Shown: positions 51,795 through 63,600 of the stretch, piece by piece
Layout: every line of letters starts with the position of its first letter
Numbering within the stretch: position 1 is the first letter of the stretch
Assembly (NCBI GenBank): GCA_001599595.1
Contig: BCHH01000011.1
Location: 951,894-1,015,893 of the forward strand
Direction: 5' to 3'
From: Beverwykella pulmonaria
Lineage: Eukaryota > Ascomycota > Dothideomycetes > Pleosporales > Melanommataceae
Length of the DNA stretch: 64,000 nt
Position numbers and translations under genes: made by a program
Notes under the pieces: generated by a model
What the model was told of the DNA's origin: nothing
Database searches by the model: none
The model's input: only the letters and a program-made list of their open reading frames with translations

Positions 51795-53616
51795 ATGTTG
51801 TTTGGCTGCTACTTTATTGACCAACTCTCACGAAGCTCTCCGATTCACTGTGCGTCTACAATTGTTTTGTTTCCTGTGGTTCTGTGGGTGACATGGTACT
51901 TTTGGAGTTTTATCATAACTCCACTACTTAGACCAAAAGATGCACGAACATTGCCTTACAGAATACCTTATGAGTAATCTTTTCCCCTATGTGCTAACAT
52001 TTTTAAAGTTTCTCTAGGGCTTGGTGAGCTTCGGCTGAGTTTTAGAAATACACATATCTTAACGACAAACTCTAGGTCATGCTATAGGATTTTTTAACGA
52101 CTCCCATTCAGTAATACAATCTGGCATGCAAGTTCCCAAGATCAAAGTTTCCCCGTCGTGGCATTCATCTAACATCTTTCAGAGCAATCAGTCCTAACGG
52201 CGCCCCATTCAAAGTCACTCTAGCTGGTCAAGGTTTCTACATTGTCACCAACCCACATGATGTCGCACAAGTCTACAAAACGCTGCCACACTCTCTTTCC
52301 ATGTCTTCATCGAAGACCTTATGCTCTCATGTGGCACATCTCCCGAAGTCATTCGAAAAATGACCACGAGCCCGTCACCATATCTCAGTGATTCTAAAGA
52401 GTCTAGCTTAAATCCCCAAAAGAAGTCACTGATTGGGTTGGCCGTAGACTTCCATCATATTCAACTACTTCCGGGCCCGAAGTCGCAAGTTGACCCTATC
52501 ACGAACACTTTTCTAGCCTATATCCACAACTTTCTCCAATGGAAGAGTCTTCTCCAAGACAATGAAATGTCCAGCTCCATATCATCCGATAATATAATCC
52601 ACACATCTCTTTACCACCTCTGCGGCAAAGTCCTTGTCGAAGCCGGAACAAAAGTCTACTGGGGGGGGGGAAAGCTATGGAATATGACCCTAAAAATGCT
52701 ACAGATATTTGAAGGTCTTGACAAAACGATGTGGGGAATTCTATTCCGGTATCCGGAAAGGTTCTCCAAAGACACAATACAGGCGCGCGATGGAATCATC
52801 GATCTGTTAACTGAATATTATGCGCTACCAAAGGAGACAAGGAACGATGCAGCGTGGTTTACACAGTCGCTCGAGATGGAATCTAGAGCGATTGGGTTGA
52901 GTGAGCGCGAAATGGCTTTAGCGATTCTGATCATTTACTTTGTGTAAGTGACTCCTCCCTTCCTCTCCCTTACCTTCCGAACACCCCAGCTCTTACTCAT
53001 GGGAAACAGTGTCAATAGTAACACCTATAAATTCTGCTTCTGGGCTCTCTGTCACATCCTCAATGATCCCTCTCTCCTCTCTTCCATCAGATATGAGGTA
53101 TTGGCTGAAAGCAATAACTCTGAGCCCAGCATGTACCGCCTCCTCAACAAATGTGCCCTACTCGACTCCGTTCTCTGTGAGGTCCTTCGTATCTACACAA
53201 GCTCCGCCTCCATGCGGTTCATCGACGCAGATTCCGTTATTGGCGGCAAGATTTTGAGAAAAGGGAATAGGATTATCCTGCCCTACCGCTCTTTGCACGA
53301 GAACCCGGACGTCTACGGTCCCGAAAGCCTAGAATTCAAAGCAGAGAGGTTTTTGAAAGAGAATAAAATGAGAAGGAATAGTAGTTATAGGCCGTTTGGG
53401 GGTAGGGCCACGTTGTGTGCGGGACGGTTCGTGGCAATGAAGGAAGTATTGAGGTTCATTGGAACGGCGCTGTAGCTGTATGATATTGAGCTAGCGATGG
53501 GTGTTGGAGGCGGGAAACAAAGTTTCCCAAGGGTGGAAGACAAGAAGCCGACATTTGGAGTTATGGCTACGTTTGGGAATGATGGTTTGAGGATCTCGAT
53601 AAAGCGGAGAGTTTAG
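51795..53616 (+). pseudogene. Cytochrome P450 2, decayed but nearly full length
   Basis: Parts in order: membrane anchor and hinge (WYFWSFIITPLLRP, LPYRIPYE, 51795-51973); LGHAIGFFNDSHS near 52076; GAPFKVTLAGQGFYIVTNPHDV (52200-52280); then, one frame away, FIEDLMLSCGTSPEVI onward (52300-52943); an intron 52944-53009; NSNTYKFCFWALCHIL, ExxR (EVLR) and the heme motif FGGRATLCAGR near 53398. Lesions: a frameshift near 52285-52300, an in-frame TAG at 53473-53475 where CAG would fit, with coding-like sequence continuing in frame to a second stop at 53614-53616, and an unresolved frame at the first splice junction. The heme Cys is intact. It is close to the P450 pieces at 41557 and 46761 in type. 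Confidence 0.75.
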
Positions 53617-54616
53617 AGAGATACAAGTTAGAGAGGGGCTCAATGTAAAGAGGCATAATATAATATTGGCAATCTAAGAAATATTCTTGTCACCCTCTTG
53701 CCATTAGTGGGCCCTTCCGTTTTCCATGTTTTCCAAAGACTCAGTACCGTAAGTTTATTGCTGAATGTACACATGGACGAGAGAATTTTTTTTGCAAGGC
53801 ATTCCAATCTCAGACATAAAATCGAGAAATCTAATGAGACTGGAGCAACAACCAGTTTCGCAACAGGCTGAATGGATACCAAGTCTCGAATATATTGCGC
53901 CGTAGCGAAGAGCTACTCTGCTGAAATCCACCACTAGCACGGGTTGAAGGTTTGGGTGCATGGTGCAGGGAACGGGTCTTGGTATCTCATTCGACGCATC
54001 TTCTAGGTTTCTCAATTTACGCCCGAGGAACGCAATAACCCGTGCGCCCGCTGTTGCGAATGCAACTGCGATGGTTTTCCTAATCCCTCTCTTCTACTTA
54101 TTACAAACACAATATTTTTACTTGTGGATAACGTATCATAAGTTGGATAGGTGATTGGGTAAACTGATGAATGGAATGTTGTGTTGAAGATAGGAAATTT
54201 GGTCAACATTTTGAGTGTTACATGAGTTGATTGCGACGGCGATGGGAAATTTTTTTTATTCTTAATTACATTCCATCAGCCCTCCGTGGTTTATGGTATA
54301 GCATGGTAGTTGCCATGACCTTTCAGTTGTCAAGTTTTGTAAGCCCAGGACACCATACTGTCACATGGATACGTCACTGACTAATCAGTCCGTCATATAT
54401 ATATCAGCTGTACATACATCACATACAATACACATCTTGACACCTTTTTCCTCCTCCTTTCTGCTTACAAGTTTATTTTCTATATGTAGTACCAGTGTAC
54501 ATTACATACATTACACACACAGAGATACACACAATACACATCTTTATACCCTCACCCTGCTTACACATTCTCTTAATACTTATGTCCTTTCATTTCTATC
54601 TCCAGGTATTAATTAA
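53617..54616. other. 1-kb spacer with AC/TA-rich simple sequence
   Basis: No gene. 54395-54560 is rich in ATACA/CACATA words and CT runs. It lies between the 3' ends of the P450 relic and the NRPS. Confidence 0.45.
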
Positions 54617-57600
54617 TTACACATTTTTCTCCAATTTTGTTACAGACGTACAGAAGAACTGAAGCAGCCCTCGTGCCTTCTGTTCTTCTATGATTCCCTC
54701 ATTTCCATAAAGATATACTTCTATTTCTTTTCCATGGGGCTTAACCAAAATCCACAGCTGAGGTGGGGAGAATGGGAGTCGAACTGCGTCGAAATTTTTC
54801 CAACGGTTCTCCTTTATAGCGTCGGGTGTCTCGTCGATGTTCTGATATTGAAAGATCGAACCGAAAACGGTACCAGCGCTCCAGTCGGTGCAATGCTCGA
54901 TGATGTCAGACAATCCAATGCTTTCATGGTTTATTCCTTGAACTTGTTGGTCTTGGATAGATTTGATAACCGCTTGCGGTGAAAGAAGTGAAACCTCTGA
55001 ATCCTTCCAGTGTGCCCTCACGGGAATGATGTTGACACAGGGTCCACTAACTCGGGAAAGGTTGATATTCGAACGAGCAGTACGGCCAGATACAAGTCGA
55101 CCAAATACAATGTCACAACGGCAAGTATGGGTCGCTAGAACGGATGCCCAGCAGGCCGTGAGAGCGCTTGCGGCGGTTACTCCGTTCCTGCGTGACAGGG
55201 AGTTGAAAGGAATGGTCATGGTAATCGAGTATGATGCGCTGAGCTTTTGACCATACTTCAAAGGTAGTGTGCCATCGTTCAATTGGGTCATGGTGGACCC
55301 GGACAATATCTTGCGCCAGTATGTGATGTCCGTATCCTTTTTTGCCTGTTTATAGGCCAGGAAATATTTGAAAGGTTTGAGTTGTGGAGGTTGAAGGCCT
55401 TCATAAGCGGCAGCCAAGGTATCCAGGATTCCGGCAAGGCTCAACCCGTCATACTGGGCGTGAGACATGCGGATGACTAGTCTCTTTGTGCTGGAGTCGC
55501 TCCCTGAAATAATGAAGAATCGAACAAATTGGCTTCCAAGAATAACTGGCTCAGTCTTCCAGTCTCGATTACAAAGCTCTTCAGTAGCGGCAGCCAACGT
55601 TGATCTTGAGAGGTCGCACTCATGGATATCTGGGGTAGTGTCCCGTAGGATAAGCTGTAAGAAGCTCTTTTGGTATGGAACAAATACTGTGCGCAAGATA
55701 GGAAGGTGGTTGACAAGAACGTGACAGCTAAATCGAAGTCGGTCTAAATCAATGTCTAAAGCAAGGTCCGTATAAAAATAATTCAAATAGGCGGGAGGAC
55801 TTTGTAAAGATCCTTGAAGGCAATTCGATTGGAATTCTGTCACTGGCAAGATGTCCTCTACCTTGGTGTGAGCACCTTTTAGATGAGGACGCACATAGAC
55901 GTCGAAGAAATCGGGAGTATGCTCTAGGTTAATGTTGAGTGAAGTAGATATAAATTCTTCCAGGTCCTCCACGATGATGGCTTCGGCCTTGCTAGCCTGG
56001 TCGCAAAGCAGTGGGTGCAAGAGAATATCTTGGGTCGATAAATTAAGATGACTTTCTTGTGCCAGGCGAGCGAGCCTCATGGCAGCTATTGAATCTCCCC
56101 CGATTTGTAGGAAATCGGTGTCTGCTCTAATGCTTTCCTGCTCGACCTGGAGGACCGTGGACCACAACTTTTGCAGTTGAAATTCCGTTTTGGTGACTAC
56201 CGGCCGTCTGGATTCACTAGTCCTTTCGTTAAACAGCACCAGATCATGGATGGTCAAGCTGGCCCCGGCAGCTTTGAGCCTTTTGCGGTCCGTTTTGCCT
56301 GTTGGTGCCAACGGGATACATGTGACTGGAATGTATGCAAAGGGAACCATAACCGGCGGCAGCTCGGCAGCCAATTGTGTATTCCAGCTTTGAAAATGCG
56401 TCTGTAACGCACGATCAGAAATTATCTGGAATTTCGCGTCGATTAGACCACTAGGCTGGATGAATACTACCAACAGGGCACTATGTGAAGCTTTTGGAGT
56501 AATGACTTCCGCTGCCAGGTTGACAACTGTCTCTGTGTTGTGTAACAACACTCGGAAATGATGCTCAACTTCTTCCAGCTCAATGCGTTGACCTCGAAGC
56601 TTGGTCTGGGCATCCTTGCGACCTAGGAATTCAAGTGCTCCATCAGCGTCATACCTGACCAAGTCACCAGTCTTGTAAAGCCGTCCGGGGCGCCCTGGGG
56701 AATTGTTATCAGGGCATCCGTGCAATAGCCATTTGGGATCACGAATGAAGACTGCCGTAGTTTTTTCTGGTTGATGAAGATAGCCTTGGCCTACGAGTGG
56801 TCCCTCCACCAAGAGCTCGCCCACTTGGCCGATTGATACGAGACGATGATGATCAGTTGAGTCAACAACCCAGGTGTTGGCCCCTAAACCCTTCCCGATC
56901 CCGGGTGTCCTTTTCCTAGGATGCATAGTAGCCATAGTAGCCATAGTCGTCGTAATGGTGCATTCTGCCTGGCCGATACCGTTCAAGACACGAACATGTG
57001 GTGCCCAGAGCTCGATATCAGCTCGAGTACATGCTTCTCCACCCAAAATCAGGGTTTGTAAACTGGTTACTGAGGAAGGATTAAGTAAGCGTGCCACTGA
57101 TGGTGTCAAATCAATGAGGTTCACGCGAAATCTTTCAATGCTGCCAGCCAGATTATCCCGGATCTCAGCGCTCCTAGCAATACAGAGACAGCCTCCAGTA
57201 GTCAGTGCATGAAGGATATTCGAAACGGCAATATCGAAGCTGTAGGATGCAAAGTCAAGCACACGGGTTCCCTCGCCATATCCCAACGTCTTCGCTTGGT
57301 GTCTGGAGGCACTGGAGAAATTTGCATGACTGATCATTGCCCCCTTCGGAGTTCCAGTGCTTCCTGATGTAAATACGATATACAGCAGATCGGACGGTTT
57401 GATAGATGGCGTCGACGGCTGAGCCGCCGTATCCTTCACAGATTCTTCGTCCGCAACGATGACCTCATCGGCTAGTTGAGCGGCCAAAGCTTGGCATGAC
57501 CTGGAGGAAAGGATTAAACGCGGGTTGACTTGTTGAGAAATGGCTCGTAGCCTTTCCAATGGATACGTGATGTCCATCAGAGCAAAGGCACCGCCGACCT

Positions 57601-60600
57601 TTATCACCGCCAATACTGCCACGACAACCCAGCAAGACTTTTCGAAGCATAACGGTATGAACGTGCCTGCTTGGACACCGTGTTTTTTTTCTAGATATGC
57701 CGCAAGACAATCACTGTGCAGGTCCAACTCCGCATATGTCAGTTGTCCATCCCAGGCATCGATAGCGAGAGCGTGGGGATGGTGTTGCGCTTGGCCTCTG
57801 ATTGTCTCGTGGAGACAGACAGGGATCGTTTCGGGGACTTCGAAGTTCCATTGCCAGATGTCGCTGAGATCCGAGGTAGTCATGAGATTAAACTCCCTCA
57901 ATGGAGTTTCAGGGTCAAACATTCCTTGCTGTAGTTGCTCAAGGATTGCACTCAATTGGTCGAGCATCCGTTGCGCCTGTCGAGCCGGGATAATGGACTC
58001 ATCGAAGTCTGCTTGCAATAGGATCTTATCCTCGTGGAGCTCGACATCCAGAATCCAGGCAAAGCTATTAAACTGTCCTTGGGATAGCTCCGGCCGTTTT
58101 GTCCAGAGTCGGCTTGCCGCACGATGGTGGAACTGCTGGACGTTCAATAATGTCTGAAATTGGCAAGCTTGTTGTGCGTCCAGGCTGAGTTTCCGGAGTT
58201 GCTGTAGCCCGATCTGTTCAAAAGGTACCATCTCAACGGCCTGCTGGAAGAGTTTGTGAACAAAACTGGAGACACTCTGTGACCAGTCCAACGTGATTCG
58301 GATAGGTACCGTCGCTAGCGTCGGTCCTATTACTCGGTCAATCTCAGGGACAGCAGCCTGGCGTCCTGACACTATAGCTCCGAACGTGAAATCGGCGACA
58401 TCGTTCAAGCGGCCGAAGAAGATGGCCCAGGCAGCCCGGATCCAGATAGATGGAGTAACTTCCACTCCCTGTGGCCAACGCGCTGCTGGCAAGGTTATCT
58501 GGACAGATGATGTCGCCCGGGGCTCATATGATCCTGAAGGTAGGCTGGGGAATGTTGGTGCAGCGGATCCCTCCATCTGATCGATCCAGTATTGCTGTGA
58601 CGATGTGTCCTGGGTCGTGCCTAACCACTTCACAAACGGCGCCATCGAGTGAAATATCTCTAGTGAATGGCCATAATATACCCGTTCGACCTGCTCCATG
58701 ATCAATGGCAAGCTCCAACCGTCGTATAATGCATGGTGGATTGTCCATCGGAGCCATCGCTGCCCGCCTAGCTCTTGACTGACCTCCCATTGTGCCAGGG
58801 CGGTTCCCAGGCCGGGAGAGACATGACAATCTATCTGCTTAGCTCGTTGCGGCTCCGTTGATACCGTCCAGTCCATATGGACATTGCACACGACCTGGCA
58901 GAGGCCTATCAAAGGCAGATCAACGATGCGGGTACGTAAGATTGGAGTTGTGGCAACAACAATCTCCCACGCTCCTTTGAGTTTTCCGAGATCAACAGCC
59001 TCGTGAATTGAGAAAATTTCCATTGCGATGTAAGTGTCCGAGCTCTTGGCAGTCAAAGCAAGTAGGCCGGCCTGAAGTGGAGTACATGGCAAGACGTCCT
59101 CAATGAGATCCACTGGCAGTTGGCAGCAGGCGGCGGCATCATTACGTAACCGGGCCTTACTCCCTGGACAGAGGGAGAAAGGACGAATGTGGTCGTATTG
59201 CAAGCTGGCTTCCCAGCTCACTCTGCTAGCCAAGTCACACAGTTTTGGATACAGAAACACATCAGCCACAGAAAGGCTGACACCTACATCTCGTGCGATG
59301 CTTACAAGCCTCATTGCGCTGATGGAGTCGCCCCCGTTGAGTTGCAAAAAACTGTCGTCGGCGCCGATCGTGTCGACAGGCAGCCCAAGTGTCACAGCCC
59401 ACAGTTTCTGCAGCTGCTTCTCGTTTTCTGTCAATGAAAAACGTTTCGCAACAGCAAGTCCGTCGGAGCTGCGCTCATTTGCCTCAGCAGCAGATATTTG
59501 TGCGCCTATCGTGAGCAGTTTCTTACGGTCTACCTTCCCGCTCGGAACTCTTGGCAGTTCCGGCAGTGGTAGGTAGAAGGCTGGGTGCATGTAAACGGGT
59601 AAAAAACTAGTAATACTGGGGTCGATTATCGCTTTGAGATGCTGAGATTCCAGGATATCTCCGTCACGGTCTCGGGGGCCAGCATCGTTAGTCTCAATGA
59701 AGACTACTAGAAACAAGCTACTGGTTGACTTGAGCATAATGACTGCAGCGGCCAAGTTAAGACTTCGCGGCAGCGCTTTTCGAACATGATATTCGACTTC
59801 TTCCAACTCAATGCGCTGGCCTCGGATCTTAACCTGCGCGTCTCGCCGGCCGACAAAGGCAATGGTACCATCAGACTGATACTGCACCAGGTCCCCAGTT
59901 CGATATATAGATTCTCCTCGTGAAGTAGGTCTGTAGAATGGTTGAAACCATGGTGGATTATTGATGAAAGCTGCAGCTGTCCGCTCTGGCTCGTTCAAAT
60001 ACCCGCAACCGACCTGCGGTCCCTCGATCCACAACTCGCCAATGGCACCAATTGCAGCTAGGGTCTTGGGATTGTTTAAATCGACAATCCACATTCGAGC
60101 TCCATGTCCGCGGCCTATGTGTGCGCGGCGGCATCCATTTAGCCGGGCATAACTGACTGAGACGGTACACTCTGCAGGTCCATAGGTTGTGAAGATATCA
60201 ACCCGTTCTTCCCATTTCTTGAGGTCACTTAGGTTTACCTTCTCGCCTCCGGTTATCAGCGAGCGCACTGTGGTGAATTCTGATGGGTCTAAAAGAGACG
60301 CTACACTGGGGATAAAACCCACAACGGATGGGCAGAATTGACGAGCCGCAGCCGCAAGATCCACCGTGTCCCTTGGCACGCAGATACAGCCTCCGGTGCC
60401 TAGAGTGACTAGCATGTTGGACCAGGAAACATCAAAGGCATAAGGTACTGTGTCGAGCAGTCGCGTTCCTGGCCCGCATGGAAGCACTTCACTCCGATGT
60501 TTGATCATTGTACAAGCGTTTTGATGGCTTATCATCACTCCCTTCGGAGTCCCTGTACTTCCAGAGGTGAATACGATATATAATAGATCAGATGTTTGGG

Positions 60601-63600
60601 AAGTAGGAAGCTGAACCGGAACCTGACTGTCGATCGAGATATTGCCACCTGCGACGATGAGGCGACCTTCAGCTGGTAGCAATCGTTGGGCTCGGTTGGA
60701 AAGACTCGTAGAAGCAACAATTTTTGAGGCCTTGACTTGCTTGACGATAAAGATTTGGCGATCTTCCGGTTGTTTGACATCCAACATAATCACGACCCCT
60801 CCGGCCTTCAATATTCCCAATACTACTACCGCCGTCCAGGCACATTTCTCAAAAAGAACTGGGACTCGCTCTTGAGGCTGCAGTCCGAGACACAAAAGCA
60901 TCGAGGAAAATCTAAGAGCATATGAATCTAGTTGAGAATACGTGAAGTCGGCATCCCAACCAGAGATAGCGACTGAATCTGGCCACTTATTTACAATATT
61001 CTGGAAGACTCTGTCGAAGACAGAATTGACGTTTTCAGGAACAGTTCGATTCCAATGACTAATCTCTTCGATATCAGATGGAGACGCAAAAGTAAGGTCA
61101 GAAATCGTTTGTTGAGACGATGATTCTAGCTGGGTGAGAATGTACTCGAATTGGCCTAACAGTCGCCTGGCTTGGACTGGCGGAACTATCGCTTCGTCAA
61201 ATTGGAGCTGACAAAGCAACCCATTGCGTTTTATGCGGCAACTTAGAACGATGACGTGATTGTTAAAGACACCGAAAGCGCGATCGGTTTGCTTCTCTGT
61301 AAAAATCCGGTTTCCTGTCGTTGGGGAAGTATCTAAAGGATGAACGATGACCAAAGTGTGGAAACGACACGCGCTGTTCGCATCTTCGCTCAGTCGCCGA
61401 ATGCGGTGTAAGCCTAACTGCTCAAACCCAATTCGGTCAATCGTTTGCTGTTGGACTGACTGTAGAAGGTCTTGAGTACGATCTGAGGAGGAAAATTGGA
61501 CTCTGACAGGGACTGTGGCAATCGTAGGGCCGACCATAACTTCAATACCAATTATGGGAACTTGACGGCCGAGCATAATAGCTCCGAAAACCACATCGTG
61601 ACTGTCGGTGTGAGCGGCTAGAAAGAGTGACCAAGCTGTGTGAATAAATGTGGATGTTGTCACCCTCGCATTTAAAGGGGCGAAATGTATATGTTGTTCA
61701 ATTAAACCTGTCGCACGGGGCTGGTATTGGGTATGGGGGAGCGGTGCGAACTCTAAAGCATTAGCTCCCGCTAGATTCTGCCTCCAAAAGGTCTCGGCCT
61801 TGGTGATAACTGATTGGCTGTGGAGGTACTGGATGAAACGCTTGAAAGGTATAATGGACTGTAGGCGCTCGTTCCGATACGCCCTTTCGACTTGCTCAAA
61901 GATGATTCTCAAAGACCAGCCGTCGTATAGGGCGTGATGAAGAGTTAGAACAAAGAGAAAGGTTTCTGAGGAGGAAGAGGAAGTGTCTCGTACTACAGCC
62001 CATCGACCAAGACGGCTGCCGAGTGTGATTGGTTGTGCTTCATTCCAGAGTAAATACTTTTCCAAGTCTTTCTGTTCATCGTCCCATTCGAGTTCCTCAT
62101 GGATTACTACCTGGCACAACCCTTGGCCGACAACGTCGACAATCCGCGTGCGGAGTATGGGCACAGCTTCAACGATTGTTTGCCATGCCCGTTTGAACAT
62201 GTTTATATCCGCTTGGATTTCGAAGACATCTCTCGACAGATAGTCTCCGTCATGCTTGGCCGTCATGGCTAAGAGGGCTTCTTGCAGGGGGGTACAGGGA
62301 AAGACGTCTTGGATTTGCGCAGGTTGAACATTGCAGCGGGCAGCTACTCCCTCACGTACCTCATCTAAATCCATGGGTTGAGTAAGCATTCCAAATGGCG
62401 TAGAAGATGGGTTATCTCCCTGTTCGGAATGCCAGGGGTGAAGAGAGTCAAGCCGAGGCGCCATATCGGACAGCCGAGGATATGCTAGAATATCTCTCAC
62501 ACTAAGCGACCAGCCATGCGTTCTTGCCAGCGCAGCTAACCTCATCGCATCAATGGAATCTCCCCCTAACTGGAAGAACTGGCTTTCTCGACCGATTGCC
62601 GAGGGTTCTAGTTTGAAAACTTGTCCCCATAACTTGTGCAGATCGTGTTCGCGGGCTGTGGCAGGTGGTTCAACAGGCCTCTCATTACTATCAGAGAGTC
62701 TAGAGGAGGCGATGAGCTCGGACGCCAAGCTGCGAAGCTTTTTCCTATCTAATTTCCCAGTGGCTCCGGTAGGAAACTTATGCATGCTTATGAACGCACT
62801 TGGAACCATACATGCAGGCAGGTTCTCGGCAAGTTGACGTTGAAGCATCTTGGCTTCACTTTGGGGGATTATACGGACCTCAGAATCACAAGTCTCTGGG
62901 GCTAGGTAGAAGCCACAGAGAAAGTGTGTGTTACTGTCCTTTAATAGTATAGCTTCTGCCACGACGTTACGATCGCGTCGCAAGACCTGGCCCATGTGGT
63001 GTTCAACTTCAGCAAGCTCCACACGCTGTCCACGGATCTTGACTTGATGGTCGCGACGCCCTAAGAGAACTAGAGATCCATCCCGAGTGTAACGCACTAG
63101 ATCACCGGTTCTATATAACGTGACATCGGTGGACTGGGTACCAAAGCGGGTTCTCCAGGCTGGGGCTCTGATAAAAGCATCCGCTATCTGGCGTTCATCT
63201 CGCGCGTAACCAGAAGCTAAGCAAGGCCCTTCTAGCAACAGCTCACCCACGGCTCCCATGGGTAATAGGATAGATGGGTTATGGGGATCTACCACCCAGG
63301 TCTTGCTCAGACGGCCATTTCCGATGGTTCCTTGATTCCAGGACTCGGTGATATTGCAAGAATAAGTTGCCAGCGAACATTCAGCAGGACCATACCAGTT
63401 GTGCACCACCATGCACAACGCCCACTTCATGGCGAGGGCTTTAGGTAATGATTCTCCGCAAAAGACAATCGTTTTTAACATCGACAGCTGACGAGGATCG
63501 AGAAGCTCGGCAGTAGATGGGGTCAATACGAGGAAGTCTGCCTCGTGAGATTGTATGGATTGGGCCAATGAGTCCATTCTCTCCTTCTCAGACGGAATAC

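Noticed and set aside
52661..52670. Run of ten G as a frameshift in P450 2
   Set aside because: P450-like sequence is in the same frame on both sides of the run, so it is not a lesion, although it is a likely sequencing-error site.
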